DNA of 64,000 nucleotides, taken from assembly GCA_018873245.2 (NCBI GenBank), contig JAEMBT020000005.1, positions 6,372,001-6,436,000 of the forward strand, read 5' to 3'. Below, in pieces: positions 1 through 11,900 of the stretch (its first letter is position 1; every line of letters starts with the position of its first letter). The stretch comes from Archegozetes longisetosus (lineage: Eukaryota; Arthropoda; Arachnida; Sarcoptiformes; Trhypochthoniidae). The position numbers and the translations under genes are program-made. The notes beneath the pieces are model-generated. The model ran no database searches, was not told the origin of the DNA, and saw nothing but the letters and a program-made list of their open reading frames with translations.

Positions 1-1210
1 TTTATAAGAATAGCTAAATTTTGTAGAAACTTAGAAACTATAGCCGATATGCATAGGTCGAGACTACTAAAACTATTTTTAAACATGTAGTTGTGCGAAA
101 AGTTTTAAAATGAGTTTCAGATTTTAAGTCGGTTTTAAGACTTAGAATCGTTTTAAATAGAGTTGTGCATATGGGCCTATAAGTTATAAAGTTGTGTATA
201 TTCTTAAATGATCATATTTCTAAGTATTGATCGAATTCCCGAGTCAATGAAAGATGATCGAACCAAACTAACAAGGAATTGATTCAAAATGATTCTATAG
301 AGACAATCAGTAAAGCTTTACAAACAAATAAGATGGTTCGTTAACTTTGTAAAGTATTTTTCTGACTAAATAACTAATAGAAAGAATTAGGCACTGAAAA
401 AAACTTTAAGATGAGCAAAAATCTCAGGTAAACAACTCACTCATTGGTGGTGGTACACAATTCCGTACTCTTAAAAATAGCCTTCTTAACTTTTTAAATC
501 AGACCATTAAAATTTATGCAATTCAACATTCAAGGACTATTTGGGTTTTAAAAACTTTTTCGAAAAAGACTAAGAACTGAGTTATGTCTTTTAAAGGAAG
601 TTAGTCTAAATGAGGTTAAAGAGGTATTCTTCGATACGAACAATTATTAATTGTAGAGAATCAGATTTTTCTCTTACTATTAAACTATGATTCTTTCGAA
701 AAGTACTACGTGTTGCAGAAAGCTGTGTGTCTGTCAGTCCCAAAAACATTTGATAGACTTGATGGCTCAGCATTCTAATTTGTTTTGAATAAAATGAGAT
801 CAACCAATCAATAAAAACTTTTTAATCATAGATATTGAATAATATTAATGTAGAAGATATGACACAAATCTGAATAGTTTTCATAATCTCTGATAGTTTA
901 AAAAACTAATTTTTTTATTAAAGTTACTATGAGTAGGTCTAGTCAGTCATAATCATTTTGTGACTAACTGATTGTTTCGCATATCAGTATTAAATAAATT
1001 GGGTTTTTACTATGTATAAGTTGATTGTTTAAAATTTGTGTCTCTTTTATTTTATCTCATCCAAGCACATCAGGGATTAATTTGGGACTAATGCATAACT
1101 TTTGGAATTGATATACAGTAGTTTAATTGGAACTTTTACTCGAAGAGCACATTTTACAAGAACTGATGTAAAGCAATGAATATATAAAACTTGAAAAATG
1201 TACGGTAAAC
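1..1210. other. Intergenic, no gene seen
   Basis: AT-rich sequence with only short, low-complexity reading frames. I see no splice-supported exon, RNA gene or strong repeat before the TIR element that begins at 1221. Confidence 0.5.
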
Positions 1211-1220
1211 AAAATAAAAC
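1211..1220. repeat. Left target-site duplication of the 1221-1680 element
   Basis: AAAATAAAAC, repeated exactly at 1681-1690 immediately outside the right inverted repeat. Confidence 0.75.
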
Positions 1221-1680
1221 GCTTCTACGTCAAAATGTCGCCTCAAAAATGTCGCTGCCAATGATGTCGCCATATAAAATTTCACACAAAAATGGTCTGT
1301 TTCAAGATTTTTGATATATGCATTCTAGGTAAAATTAACAAGAGTAAAATAACTTTGAAAATATTTTATTAGAACAAGTTCATTTTTCTCATTTAATTAT
1401 AGTAATAAAAAAATGTACTAATTTGCAGAAAATGATTAATGGAATACATGAATCGGAGTATGATCTGGGTCTTCTTAGCTCACTCATAAGTAGACAATGG
1501 AGAAATTAGTGATTGAAGCTTTTTAACTATAAACTATTTAAACATTGGTTTGATTTGAGACTATTCATAAATATATTCTTTTTCAGTCTTATTTTCGCTA
1601 AATTTTTTTATCAGGATAAAATGATGCTGACGAAGTTTTTTAATGGCGACATTTTTGGGGCGACATTTTGACGTAGAAGC
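1221..1680. mobile_element. MITE-like TIR element with 10-bp target duplication
   Basis: The two ends are inverted repeats. 1221-1256 and the reverse complement of 1645-1680 match at about 34 of 36 positions, both starting GCTTCTACGTCAAAATGTCG. The flanks carry the same 10-bp direct repeat AAAATAAAAC (1211-1220 and 1681-1690), as a target-site duplication would look. Short TGTCGC-containing sub-repeats lie in both ends. The 460-bp interior has no transposase-like frame, so the element is non-autonomous. A 9-10 bp duplication is typical of Mutator-like (MULE) elements, so that superfamily is the best guess. The assignment is inference; the structure is directly visible. Confidence 0.8.
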
Positions 1681-1690
1681 AAAATAAAAC
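1681..1690. repeat. Right target-site duplication of the 1221-1680 element
   Basis: Exact copy of the 10 bp at 1211-1220, directly abutting the right terminal inverted repeat. Confidence 0.75.
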
Positions 1691-2089
1691 AATGTATATA
1701 AAGTTAAAACTGAGGAGCAATATAGCTCAGACTTACACATAATCACATATTACTAACAAGTTATACTCCTTATCAAAACAATCGTTCTTAACAAAACAAT
1801 TATTTATGAAAACAATTCATACAGACATGAAATAATACATTTTCAACTCTTTTTAATTTTACTTATGATTCTTTTTGTTTGAATGTATCTCTTATTTGGG
1901 ATATTTTGCTTGTAATTATAACTTTATATCTATTAAACTTTTACTCATACTTATGTATTTTTGTTAACATTAACATTTCATGCATAATGTTTGGTTTTCT
2001 ATACCATACATTTTTCAGGTAAAGGAGGATGTCCATTTTCTATGGGCTAGTGGATGTAATTGCAACATCATAAAACCCATACCAAAATA

Positions 2090-2540
2090 TTCACAAGGTC
2101 TAGTACTACAACTTTATTGCGGGCCGCACCGTTGTAGGCCGCCGGGTTTAGCCACTAGAGAGCTCTAAATATGAAGCTCACGGAAAACAGACATATGAGG
2201 AGTCTATTCCCACTAATTCGACCGTGTCGAATCGTATGATAATGATATCACTCTGATAGAACATGAGGCTGTGACGAGGCCACCTCTTCGTGATGACGGC
2301 AGATAACAGGCTTGCTATTAGCAAGCCTGGCTAAGTGCTTCGGGTAAAAACGTTACGCAGTTATGGCAGCCGAAAGGTTTCGGGAGGTCTCAGGCGGTAC
2401 CCTCTCAAATAAAGCCCGTGCTGGATCCTTGGACATTGGGCATCTTCCACTTTCCTCCTATGGCATTTCAGTTGGTGATCCAATGCTATTACGTATAAGA
2501 ATACAGTCTCGACACTAGAATAGCACAAGCACAAAGTGCT
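2090..2540. repeat. GC-rich block, probably derived from a dispersed repeat
   Basis: This block is clearly richer in G and C than its AT-rich surroundings and has no long open frame on either strand. It contains a 10-bp perfect hairpin (2307-2316 with 2320-2329, 3-nt loop). It sits directly beside the decayed mariner transposase at 2552-3050 but does not read as part of it. Composition and context suggest a fragment of a retroelement or other dispersed repeat. I cannot name the family. Confidence 0.4.
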
Positions 2541-2551
2541 TTGTCTACGTT

Positions 2552-3050
2552 TTAGACAAAGTTCCAACCATTGGCGTAAACAATTTGAGTCAAATCAGCA
2601 AAAATCCTCAATCGGCCGGCAATGGGGAACATTTGTGGGGCTTCGATATTTCGCCACAAAATTAATTTCTTTCTTATTCAAAAGTTTGCAACTTTTTAGC
2701 ATAATCGAAGACGAGGGGTAACTGTCATTCATTGAATGGCTTAAAGTGAAGTGCTTCACGTCGTCTATCACGAAATCACAGCTCCGATAGTATCGATAAA
2801 ACCAAGCGCGCTGGTGTTTAACCATAATTTTCTGGATTCCTGCATATTTCTTGGATTTCTTTTTCTTGTATTTTCTGATACTCTTCATTAGCTATTGCTT
2901 TATTGTTTTAGGACAAACATTGAATTTTCGGGCAGTACTGGAATAGTTATACTTATCTGAATGGTTAGTCTGTTGGTAGAGCTTCCGAGCGTTCTGTTTG
3001 GTCATCACTTTTAATGTGGTGCCACTTCCTGGTGCTCTTCGTGTTGTCAA
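2552..3050 (-). pseudogene. Decayed Tc1/mariner-family transposase
   Basis: Read on the minus strand, this is a broken transposase. From 3050 downward come a basic helix-turn-helix-like part (TARKFNVCPKTIKQ), an in-frame stop at about 2897, then a KYKKKKSKKYAG linker. Next comes the first catalytic Asp block (CDFVIDDVKHFTLSHS). Then sequence is missing, followed by the family-typical INFVAKYRSPTNVPHCRPIE block with the third acidic residue. A frameshift at about 2590 is needed to continue into DLTQIVYANGWNFV and a stop at 2552-2554. The middle of the catalytic core with the second Asp is absent, so the element is dead. I could not define terminal inverted repeats. Confidence 0.8.
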
Positions 3051-3759
3051 ACGTTATTCATAGTTATTAATTATCCGAAAAACAATACTTCGCGGCACTC
3101 ATTCGGCTTTAAAGTAGTTTACAGTATATGCTTTCGGCTAATTTTCATGTTTAAAAAAATGTTACAACTCTTTGCGCAGTAGTTCTTGTTTTGATACCAT
3201 AATTAATTAACCATTAATTAAAATTAAACGAGTTTTTATGTCTAACTCTCTGATAAATGAGCTTTAAAATGAGGTATTGTTCACTATAATATTTTCATTT
3301 AAAGATGTAGTTTTGGTACTAAAAATGACTCCATTTTTTATGTCCGAATACGTTAGTTGTTTTATTAAGAATGACTAAGTTTAGAAAAAAGCATAACTCA
3401 GTAATATGTGGTTATACGTTAGTCTGAGTTACATTGTTTCTCAGTTTTCACTTTATATATGTTGTGTTTTATTTTCTCTGTCGTGCATTTTTCTAGCAAA
3501 GTTTTATAAGATATATTTAGTATAAGACTTTGACTTACGAATTGGCTTAATCTAAAAGTCTTGTCAAAACTCTGATGACATTGAACCAAAGTCTATTGAC
3601 AAGGAACTGTTTACCAATTGAAACAAGCTATTTGCTTTGATATTTGAATTTTTGTTTTGTCTCAGACTACAAACAAGTATTTGAATAAGTTCTCACCTTA
3701 TGTGATAATCACAATTTTGAACATTTATGAATATAAGTTTTCATCTAATTTAGTCATTC
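3051..3759. other. Intergenic, no gene seen
   Basis: AT-rich spacer between the mariner relic and the foldback element. No supported exon, RNA or repeat. Confidence 0.4.
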
Positions 3760-4401
3760 AATTTTAGTTTCAGATTCAAGAAGTCGTCAAACGCCACAGT
3801 AGGTATTGGACTTTTAATACCGATTGTCAATCTCCGAGGGGGGAAGGTAAAGGTTTATAAAGCAGATGATAGAAAAATCTGATCAAAATCTTTAAAACTT
3901 TCTCATACTTTATAATACATGTATCGGTTTATCAGTTTAAAAGAATAACAGTTTTCAGAATTTGATCCATTGAAATCATTTATTTTTACATTCAGATAAA
4001 TCACAGGAACTGTTTTTGTTATTTAGCTAATTGGCAATAAATGTATGCAATATATGATTATTACATGATTAATCCAGTTTGGTTTATACGATTTGAAACG
4101 AAGTTGTTCCTCAATCCTACATTATCAGTTTAACTTTACTGCATATAATGAGTTGTAATTCTTAGTAAATTTGATTTCTTTCTTAATTTATTGCTTAGTT
4201 TCATGTTCATTATTGGTTTTGTTGAGCTTACTTTGCATTATTTTATGATTGACTATAACATCCGAATTTTTTTTGACTTGACCTAGTCGGATGTTATAGT
4301 CAATCATAAAATAATCAGAAGTAAACTTAACAAAACCAATAATGATACAGGCCTACAATTCATTTGGCGTTTGACGAATTTTTGAGTCTGAAACTAAAAT
4401 T
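3760..4401. repeat. Large nested foldback (inverted repeat)
   Basis: There are two nested pairs of arms. The inner pair is 4207-4265 with 4287-4345, about 54 of 59 positions complementary around a 21-nt spacer. The outer pair is 3760-3796 with 4365-4401, about 34 of 37 positions. The left side has about 410 nt between inner and outer arms, the right side only 19 nt. That looks like a foldback or palindromic MITE that took an insertion in the left arm, or lost sequence on the right. No coding frame. No clean target duplication was seen. Confidence 0.75.
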
Positions 4402-5601
4402 AGCATTTTAATTTAGATTATTACGAATCCTAAGCCTTTAACATTTGAGATTTGAAGAGTGTATTTTCGAGTAAAAGTCCCAATACATGATGTCAATGTT
4501 GAAACTCATCAAAATTGTTATAATGAAACAAACGACTAAGAAGTTAAAATAATCATTATTCAGGTCTTCGAGCTGTTCGTTAGCATTAAATCAACTTGAT
4601 TGAAAAAGTTTATTTTAGAAATTTTCATACTATAGGTGACAATTTGTTGCTAAATGTAAACATTACGATTGATGGATGAAAAGCTATAATCAGTTAACTG
4701 ACTCCATGAGTAAAAGTCCTACAGTACATGTTAGGCTTGGCTATGATGAAAGTCTTTTTATAATGTAAGAAGTAATCCAGATAACTAGTTATTGCTTTTC
4801 ACGTATCAACTTGATTGGCTGTTATCTAACCTAATTAACCTTGTAAATAAAGTCACTGACGTTAAACTTATCACAGGTCAGCGCTATAGAGCTTTACCTC
4901 TAATGTTGATTCAATCAAAAACAGGACTTTGTAGCACCCGTCTGGTGCTAGGAAAACTTTAATAACCAGCTCAAAGATATAACTGAGTTATTATAAGCTT
5001 AATATGTGGCTGAGATGGAAAATGAAATCAAACTTGAGACAAAACAGGAGTGGATGTAATGAATCAGATTAAATTACTCCAAATAGATGTTATTAATTTA
5101 ATTAAAACTCAGATTTCTACTGAGAGTCAATTTAAAATATTTCTTATAGCATGGAATGTATTAATGCTAAAAAACTTTTCTACTTAGTGTATAATCTTAT
5201 TAATCATCTCATGACTATATTTATAAAAAGTGATTTATAAACGGAATAAAAATGCTTTTCTTGCGAAAAACTTTTCCTGTTTTGATGAGAAAACGCTCTT
5301 CTTTGATAATATAGAAGTTTGCAAACATAATAAAAGTTTTAATTTCTGGGAACGTAAAGGTGTAAACAATTTGGTGTAATAGAGTGTAGCATAGAGTGTG
5401 GTAAAGCATAAGTAATAGTGCATAGCACAGCATTAGAGAGGAATTGATAGCATATCGTAAATAACTGTCAGCTGTTGTGCTGTGCAGCACTTTCGACGCA
5501 TTCACTCATGTAAACAAATGCATCTAATGTTTGATATCATGTCTGACATGAATGACTGCCATAACAATTATTATAAATAAATTAGATGAATATTTCGAAT
5601 A
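4402..5601. other. Intergenic / upstream of the Rubicon-like gene
   Basis: AT-rich. The short minus-strand frames near 5221-5505 have low-complexity Leu/Tyr-rich translations and no family match, so I treat them as noise. The last few hundred bases should contain the promoter and 5'UTR of the gene at 5602, but I see no diagnostic core-promoter motif. Confidence 0.4.
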
Positions 5602-7855
5602 ATGGACTCTTTATGGCGTTTGGCTTCAGGTTCAACAGTAGAAGACTTTGCGAAAGACGTGTATATTAAAAGTAATTTAACGATAGAATTGAATAAAAAT
5701 ATTAAATCATTAATCAAAGCATACAATGAATCGGATAATAAACTACTAATTGAAACTCAGACAGTCATCAATTTTTGTGACATAATCGAAGCCATTCTAC
5801 TTCATGGACTCAAAGAGAAACTCACCTCTAGGGTCTCCAACGTTTTCTCAGGCAACTCATCCCTCAACCAAAGGTTATATCAGTTGGACTTTTGGCCAAT
5901 TATTTTGATTTTATGTCATAATGAAGTTTCGCGAAATGTCAAACAATTGTCGAACATATCGACAGATATTGGTCGGTGTCGGGCATGGCTTCGGTCAGTA
6001 TTAAATGATGGACTGATTAGTAGCTATTTAGAGGCCCTGACATGCGATTCATCGCTTTTGCACGGATTCTATCGTTCTTCAGCTTATATCCGAGACAAAG
6101 AGCATACGGATATCATGAAGAGTCTGTTGACAGGACTCGACTCTTATGTCTTTCATTTATCTATCGATAGCCCAACACTTGACTCATGGAGCAAAGAGAC
6201 TTTGAGATTAATTGGTGTTTATTACGTTGAAGAGGAACCGACGCCTGTCGTGACAGCTGTTGATGCCATTCAACTCATCACAAGTCATACGGATAAAAGT
6301 GATCGAAGTGAGGAGTCTTTAGACCAAAAAGAAAAGGTCAGTAATTATTGTATTTTCCGTTCATCCTCATAACTAACCAAAATCTGGTTCAAATTTCAAT
6401 TTGTGTTGAAATAAACTAATTGTATTTTTTCGATTAGATCGAAGATATTGAAGACTCAAAACAAGAATTAGAAGTAAATACTGAAGAGACCAATTCGGAC
6501 AGTGTTTCTGAAACTATATCGGATATCAAGTCTGTTAACTTGAACGAAGATATTGAAGAATTGATTGGGGAGCTAGAGATGGAAACTACTAGAAGTACAG
6601 ATACGGAAACTGGTAATAGTTTGAGTCGAATGTCGGGCTGGAGTACAACCCCTCACAAACAAGAAGAAAAGGTCGTACTAGAAGAAGAGAGCTATGACGC
6701 CATTTTGCAAAGCTATTCAACACGAGCTGTACTTTCGAGTACACCAGATATTAGAGATTTCACGTGTTCTATTGATTTAGAAAATCCAATGACTAGACCT
6801 TCGTACTTAACTAAAGCTATTTCATTGTTGTCAACCAAAGAACACTCTCCGACTCAGTCCGTTTCATCCGATTCTGACTTTGAAGTAATACCAAAATGTA
6901 TTGTATTGAACAACTCAGATCCTGAGACGCAGAAATTTTTGGGTCAACTGATCAAATTGCCGAACGAGTTTGGTCTCGATGAGCAAGACTATAAGTGCAT
7001 ATCTTGTGGTCGGCCGATTGGTATGATTTATGGCAAATCCCGTTTATGCCATTTTGATGGTCATCAATATTGTCTCGATTGTCATCAAAACGACGAGTCA
7101 ATAATTCCCGCACGAGTAATATATAATTGGAATTTCCGTAAATATCCAGTGGCAAAGAGAAATAAACATATATTAGTTACAACAGAAAGTGAACCTCTAT
7201 TTGATATAAAAGTTTTGAGTCCATTACTCTATACAATGATTCCAGAAATGAAGCAAACTTTAGAACTGAGAACTCAATTGTTTTACTTACATGCATACCT
7301 ATTTACTTGTCAGGAAAGCATTGCTATCGAAATGCGTAAACTTGTTTGGCCACGAGAACACCTTTTCCAACACATTCATCTTTATTCCACCACTGATCTC
7401 GTTCAAGTAAAATCTTATTTCTTATACATATTCTTAAAATCTATTTTAACTAATTGAGAGCTCATTCAATTAGTTTAGTTATTGATTGACTTTGATAAAG
7501 TAATTTATTTGATCAAAGATTGAATGATTTTTTGTTCTGTTTGAAGGTTCAAAACAACATGATGTTCCAAACTCTGATGAAAGTTATTACATTCGCTAAG
7601 AAGCATGTATTGTCATGTCCTTTGTGTACCCTAAAAGGGTATTACTGTGAAATATGTAAGTCGGCTCAAATTCTATATCCATTCGATACGGATTCTACTA
7701 AAAGGTGTGAGAAATGCAAAACTGTGTTTCATCAGCGATGCTTTAATGAACGTTACGACAAACACTCGTGTCCTAAATGCTTGAGAATAGAAAGGAGAGA
7801 AGCTAATGCTAGAGACCAGCAATCGATTGTGTCAGAAACTAACCAATCTTTTTAA
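5602..7855 (+). CDS. Rubicon-like protein (RUN domain, Rubicon homology domain)
   Basis: Three exons: 5602-6336, 6438-7406 and 7547-7855, joined by phase-0 GT-AG introns of 101 and 140 bp, giving about 670 residues. An in-frame stop 15 nt upstream supports the ATG at 5602. Exon 1 is a RUN domain (about residues 30-200). Exon 2 opens with an acidic, Ser-rich linker. The C-terminal Rubicon homology domain runs from about residue 427. It starts with CISCGRP, has the family-typical IIPARVIYNW segment, and ends in paired Cys/His zinc motifs (CPLC, CEIC, CEKCKTVFHQRC, CPKC). In animals Rubicon binds Rab7 through this domain and restrains the Beclin-1/Vps34 complex in autophagosome and endosome maturation; that role is family knowledge. 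Human Rubicon is longer (about 970 aa). PLEKHM1 and DEF8 share the C-terminal domain, but the RUN-plus-RH layout without PH domains favours Rubicon or Pacer. Confidence 0.88.
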
Positions 7856-7941
7856 CAATAATTTTCTCTGTTATCCAAAGTATTGCTAAAATGTTAATTT
7901 TTGTAAAGTCATGTTTATTTAAAAAACAGATTATTTATCAA

Positions 7942-7947
7942 AATAAA
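7942..7947 (+). promoter_or_regulatory. Candidate polyadenylation signal, Rubicon-like gene
   Basis: Canonical AATAAA about 87 nt past the stop codon at 7855. Confidence 0.45.
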
Positions 7948-7955
7948 TTTATATT

Positions 7956-8989
7956 GATTAAAATTGAGAACTTCTAATTTCTAGTTCTTTGAATTATCTT
8001 GAATTTGATCTGACTATTATTATTTTTGAATCCACGTTAAATCTGGTATTAATTAACTGCATAGATATAACGGTCAAATTTGCAAATTGAACGCATGCAT
8101 AAGCAGTGAATGATAAAAATGCATGGCACTAAGTACTAACTGGCTATAAATCAATCTGAGAGAACACATTTTTTATGAGACAATTGAAGCTTTATAAACT
8201 ACTCTTATTTGTAATATATCGTACAGTTTTGATATGAATTCATTCTGACTTCGAATAAACCAGTAAAATTATCTGAATCACAAAATATGATGAATGAGAT
8301 AAAAATCTATACTTGAGATAAAAACTTTAAGCCTTGCAGAATGTGTTTTTGAGCGTTATCTACAAAGGACTTGAGCGGTTATATTGATTTTAAAATTTCT
8401 AATTCAAACTTGAGTAAAATAACATATATGTATACATATAGCGGTTATTTTGGCAAGTTTAAATTACTGGTCATAAGTTGGCATCCTAAATAAAAATGTA
8501 CTATTTATTCAATTATTTACATCAATTCACAGTGCAATCAAATAGTGTACTATCAAATAAATTTCAAATTATTCATATCTTTGGTTATGTTTTTGTTATA
8601 AGTGAAAGCTTTAATCTTTCTGATCGCTATCTAAGATTTAGAGGTATTCGTCGAACCCGAAAAGTTAAGTCTGACGACATTCAGGGCTATTTTTGGCAAA
8701 GTTTTAGTGCATACAAATACAGATCCATTTGGTTTGCCTGAAGTCAGGCGTGGTCTTCGTCTCTGCTGTCTCGTTACGTTATGTATGCATTTTTGTTTTA
8801 TTTAGTAGAGTATAGTCCAACCAAACGCTAAATTGAACAGTTAAGGACTCTTTCAAATGAATAGCTGTGTCCCTCTCAATACAGTAGTTTAGAATTACAT
8901 GCATTCACTTTTCAGCCTTTAAGGCAGTGAGAGAGGGAGTAAAGAAAGTTTTATCCCAACAGTTAACCAGTTATTGAGACAAAGTTACA
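7956..8989. other. Intergenic between the Rubicon-like and laminin genes
   Basis: AT-rich. An 81-codon frame at 8496-8741 has no recognisable domain, and its composition matches the surroundings, so I leave it out. The final part should include the laminin promoter and 5'UTR. Confidence 0.4.
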
Positions 8990-11900
8990 ATGCGAGAGAA
9001 TCTCGCATTCAGCTACACCTGGCTTTGGCTGCCGATTGTCCTAATAACTTGTTCATTGAGCTTTTATCATAGAGCCAGTTGTCAAGTATTAAATCCTCCG
9101 TATTTCAACTTAGCTGAGGGAAGAAATGTACGTATAGTTTCATTAGATAATTCATATTCGTTCAGCCTTTCAGAGACTTCAAAGCAAAATATTATATGTT
9201 TGAAACAATACTTAATTAGATAAGTGCGACATCAACATGTGGAGAAAATGTTCCCGAACCTGAATTGTACTGTAAACTTGTTGGATCCAATTGGTTGGAT
9301 AAACCAGAGAACGTTCACATTAACTTGATTCAAGTAGGATTACTTTCACTCTTCTCAGATCTGTATGTTTTAGAGTTACTTATTATCTCATGTTAGGGTC
9401 AAGCTTGCGATTATTGTGATCCTAATGATCCAATCCGTTCGCATCCACCACAAAATGCCATCGATGGTACAGAGCGTTGGTGGCAAAGTCCTCCTCTCTC
9501 CAGAGGAACAAAATATAATGAAGTTAACCTGACTATAGATCTTGGACAAGTAAGTTTTCTTTTTCTATTAACTCTAAAATTTAGTAATTCTAAAACATTC
9601 AATTTTGAACAATCCATAACCAAAGAAAATAGTTTTAATCAAATAAATGCAATTTAGGTTTTTAACTATATCTTTAGTCTAGTATATTTAGAAAAAACGA
9701 GAAAACACTTAGAACTAACCCTAAAAAACAGTTATAAGTGAGAAATAATTCATCTAGAACGAGATCTTTATACAAATTCTCATTGGAAGCATTGATACAT
9801 TAGAGTTTGTTTATAGAAAAAGAAAAAACTATTAGCACGCTTTGAAAGTTCTGTCTGGAAAAAAGCCAGATATTGAGCGGAAGTTCAATGCTTTTGCTGA
9901 AGCTTTAACCGAAGCTTACGCTAGATAAGTCTAATGTCATATGTCTGTGCAGTCTTGTCTGCTCTGCATAATTTACAACCACTAATGAACAGCTAGCCCA
10001 TCAAAATTAACAATGATTTTTCCAAATTGACCATTTTTCAGTATATTTTATAGACTTGATATTTAATAAAATGTTTAAATTTTTGTGATAAATCGATTAA
10101 CTAACTGCCAACATTGAAAGACTTCATCTAATTTATCTTAGCATCAAATAAGCTGCAGACTGTTTTTTGAAAGTTATCGCCCTAACGAACTGATAAGGCT
10201 ATCAGACTTATAACTTACAAATAAAAAGATTTTAAGAAAAACTTTGATCTATTTGAGAAAATATTTTAGCTTTAAGTTGTGAGTTATTTATATAAAAGCG
10301 ATTGAATATATGTACTGCACATAATCACATAACTTATTCGTTTGCAACATTTGATGAACTTGTAATTTGATTGAAGCCCGTTAAAGGACACCGAGCTATT
10401 CAGATCTCAATTATAAGTAACATTAATTAGAAAAGCAATTCTGATTTCGAAATCCTGTTCGTTTGCTTTATAAGGAAACGGAATCAGTGTAAGAATATCG
10501 ATAAGGACAGAATAATTGGTTTTAGACTAACAAAAGCGAAAGTAAAATGTTTATCAAACATTCATATGTAGCTAATAATGTGGCAAACTAATGATCTTCA
10601 TATAAAAATAGTGAATTGAATACTTGATTGTTAATTATCGTTATTGTTTTTATTATTAATCACAAGCTGATATAATAAAACTGATTATCTTGAAGGTTAT
10701 GTGAACTAAAATACACGTACAAAACTCTAGGATCTATAGATTGTACTAGAGATCTCATGGTATTATAGGCTGTAGTAGTGGTCAAACAAACTTGATATGA
10801 CTAAGTACTAAAGTATATCAACTAAAATGTTAGGTTATTTGCACTCAAACAGATATACAATTTTTAACTATAACAAGAAAATTTTCTATCGCAAAATTGG
10901 ATCAGTTTAGTCACTAGGAATAATCCGAACGATAGACTAGAACACATTCTTAAGTTTTTATCTGTATTTGAGTTGAAAGTTGTTGGTTTGGGCAAGTTCT
11001 TATTCAATTATTGTATAAAAAATCATAATCGAACGACTCATTTATACCTATAGGGGATATAAATAAAGGGTAGAAGTAGTGGATAAGACTAATCAGAAAG
11101 TTTAAGTCATTTTAAGGGATTAAATATCTTAAAATTAGGAATTCAATGTGGCTTACGTATTCGTCAAAATGGGAAACTCTCCCCGACCAGGGGTTTGGGC
11201 ATTGGAAAAATCAAGAGATTATGGAAAGACTTATACTCCCTGGCAATACTTCGCTGACACTCCTGGAGATTGTGTCTACTATTTCGGTCACTCATCTCTC
11301 AGTCCGATTACAAGAGACGATTCAGTTATATGTGAAACTAGATTTTCTAAAATTGTTCCATTGGAAGGCGGAGAGGTTTAGATTATTTGAATTAAAATTG
11401 AGGCAAAACTGATAGAATGAATGTTTGTTTAGATTGTAGTTTCATTGCTTAATGGAAGACCAAGTGCTGATAATTTTTCAATGTCAGCAACACTACAAGA
11501 ATGGAGTACTGCGACAAACATCAAGCTTCGACTATTACGTCCTAAAACCACTTTAGGACATCTGCTATCTGTTGTCCGCCAAGACCCAACTATCACGCGA
11601 AGAGTAATTTCGAAATTTACTTTAAACTACTTCGTATTCAAAATGTTAACAATATTTTCAAATTGATCTTTTAGTACTTCTACAGTATAAAAGATATCAA
11701 TATAGGAGGAAGATGTGTATGCAATGGCCACGCATCGCAGTGCGATCAAATACATCCAACTGATCCATATAGAGTTTCATGTAGTTGTCAACACAATACG
11801 TGTGGGTCTCAATGTGAGAAGTGTTGTCCTGGTTATATGCAACACGAGTGGAAACGCGCCATCATTAACAACCCTAATGCTTGTGAAAAATGCAATTGTC

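Noticed and set aside
8496-8741. 81-codon frame upstream of laminin
   Set aside because: No domain, no splice partner, composition like the surrounding spacer.
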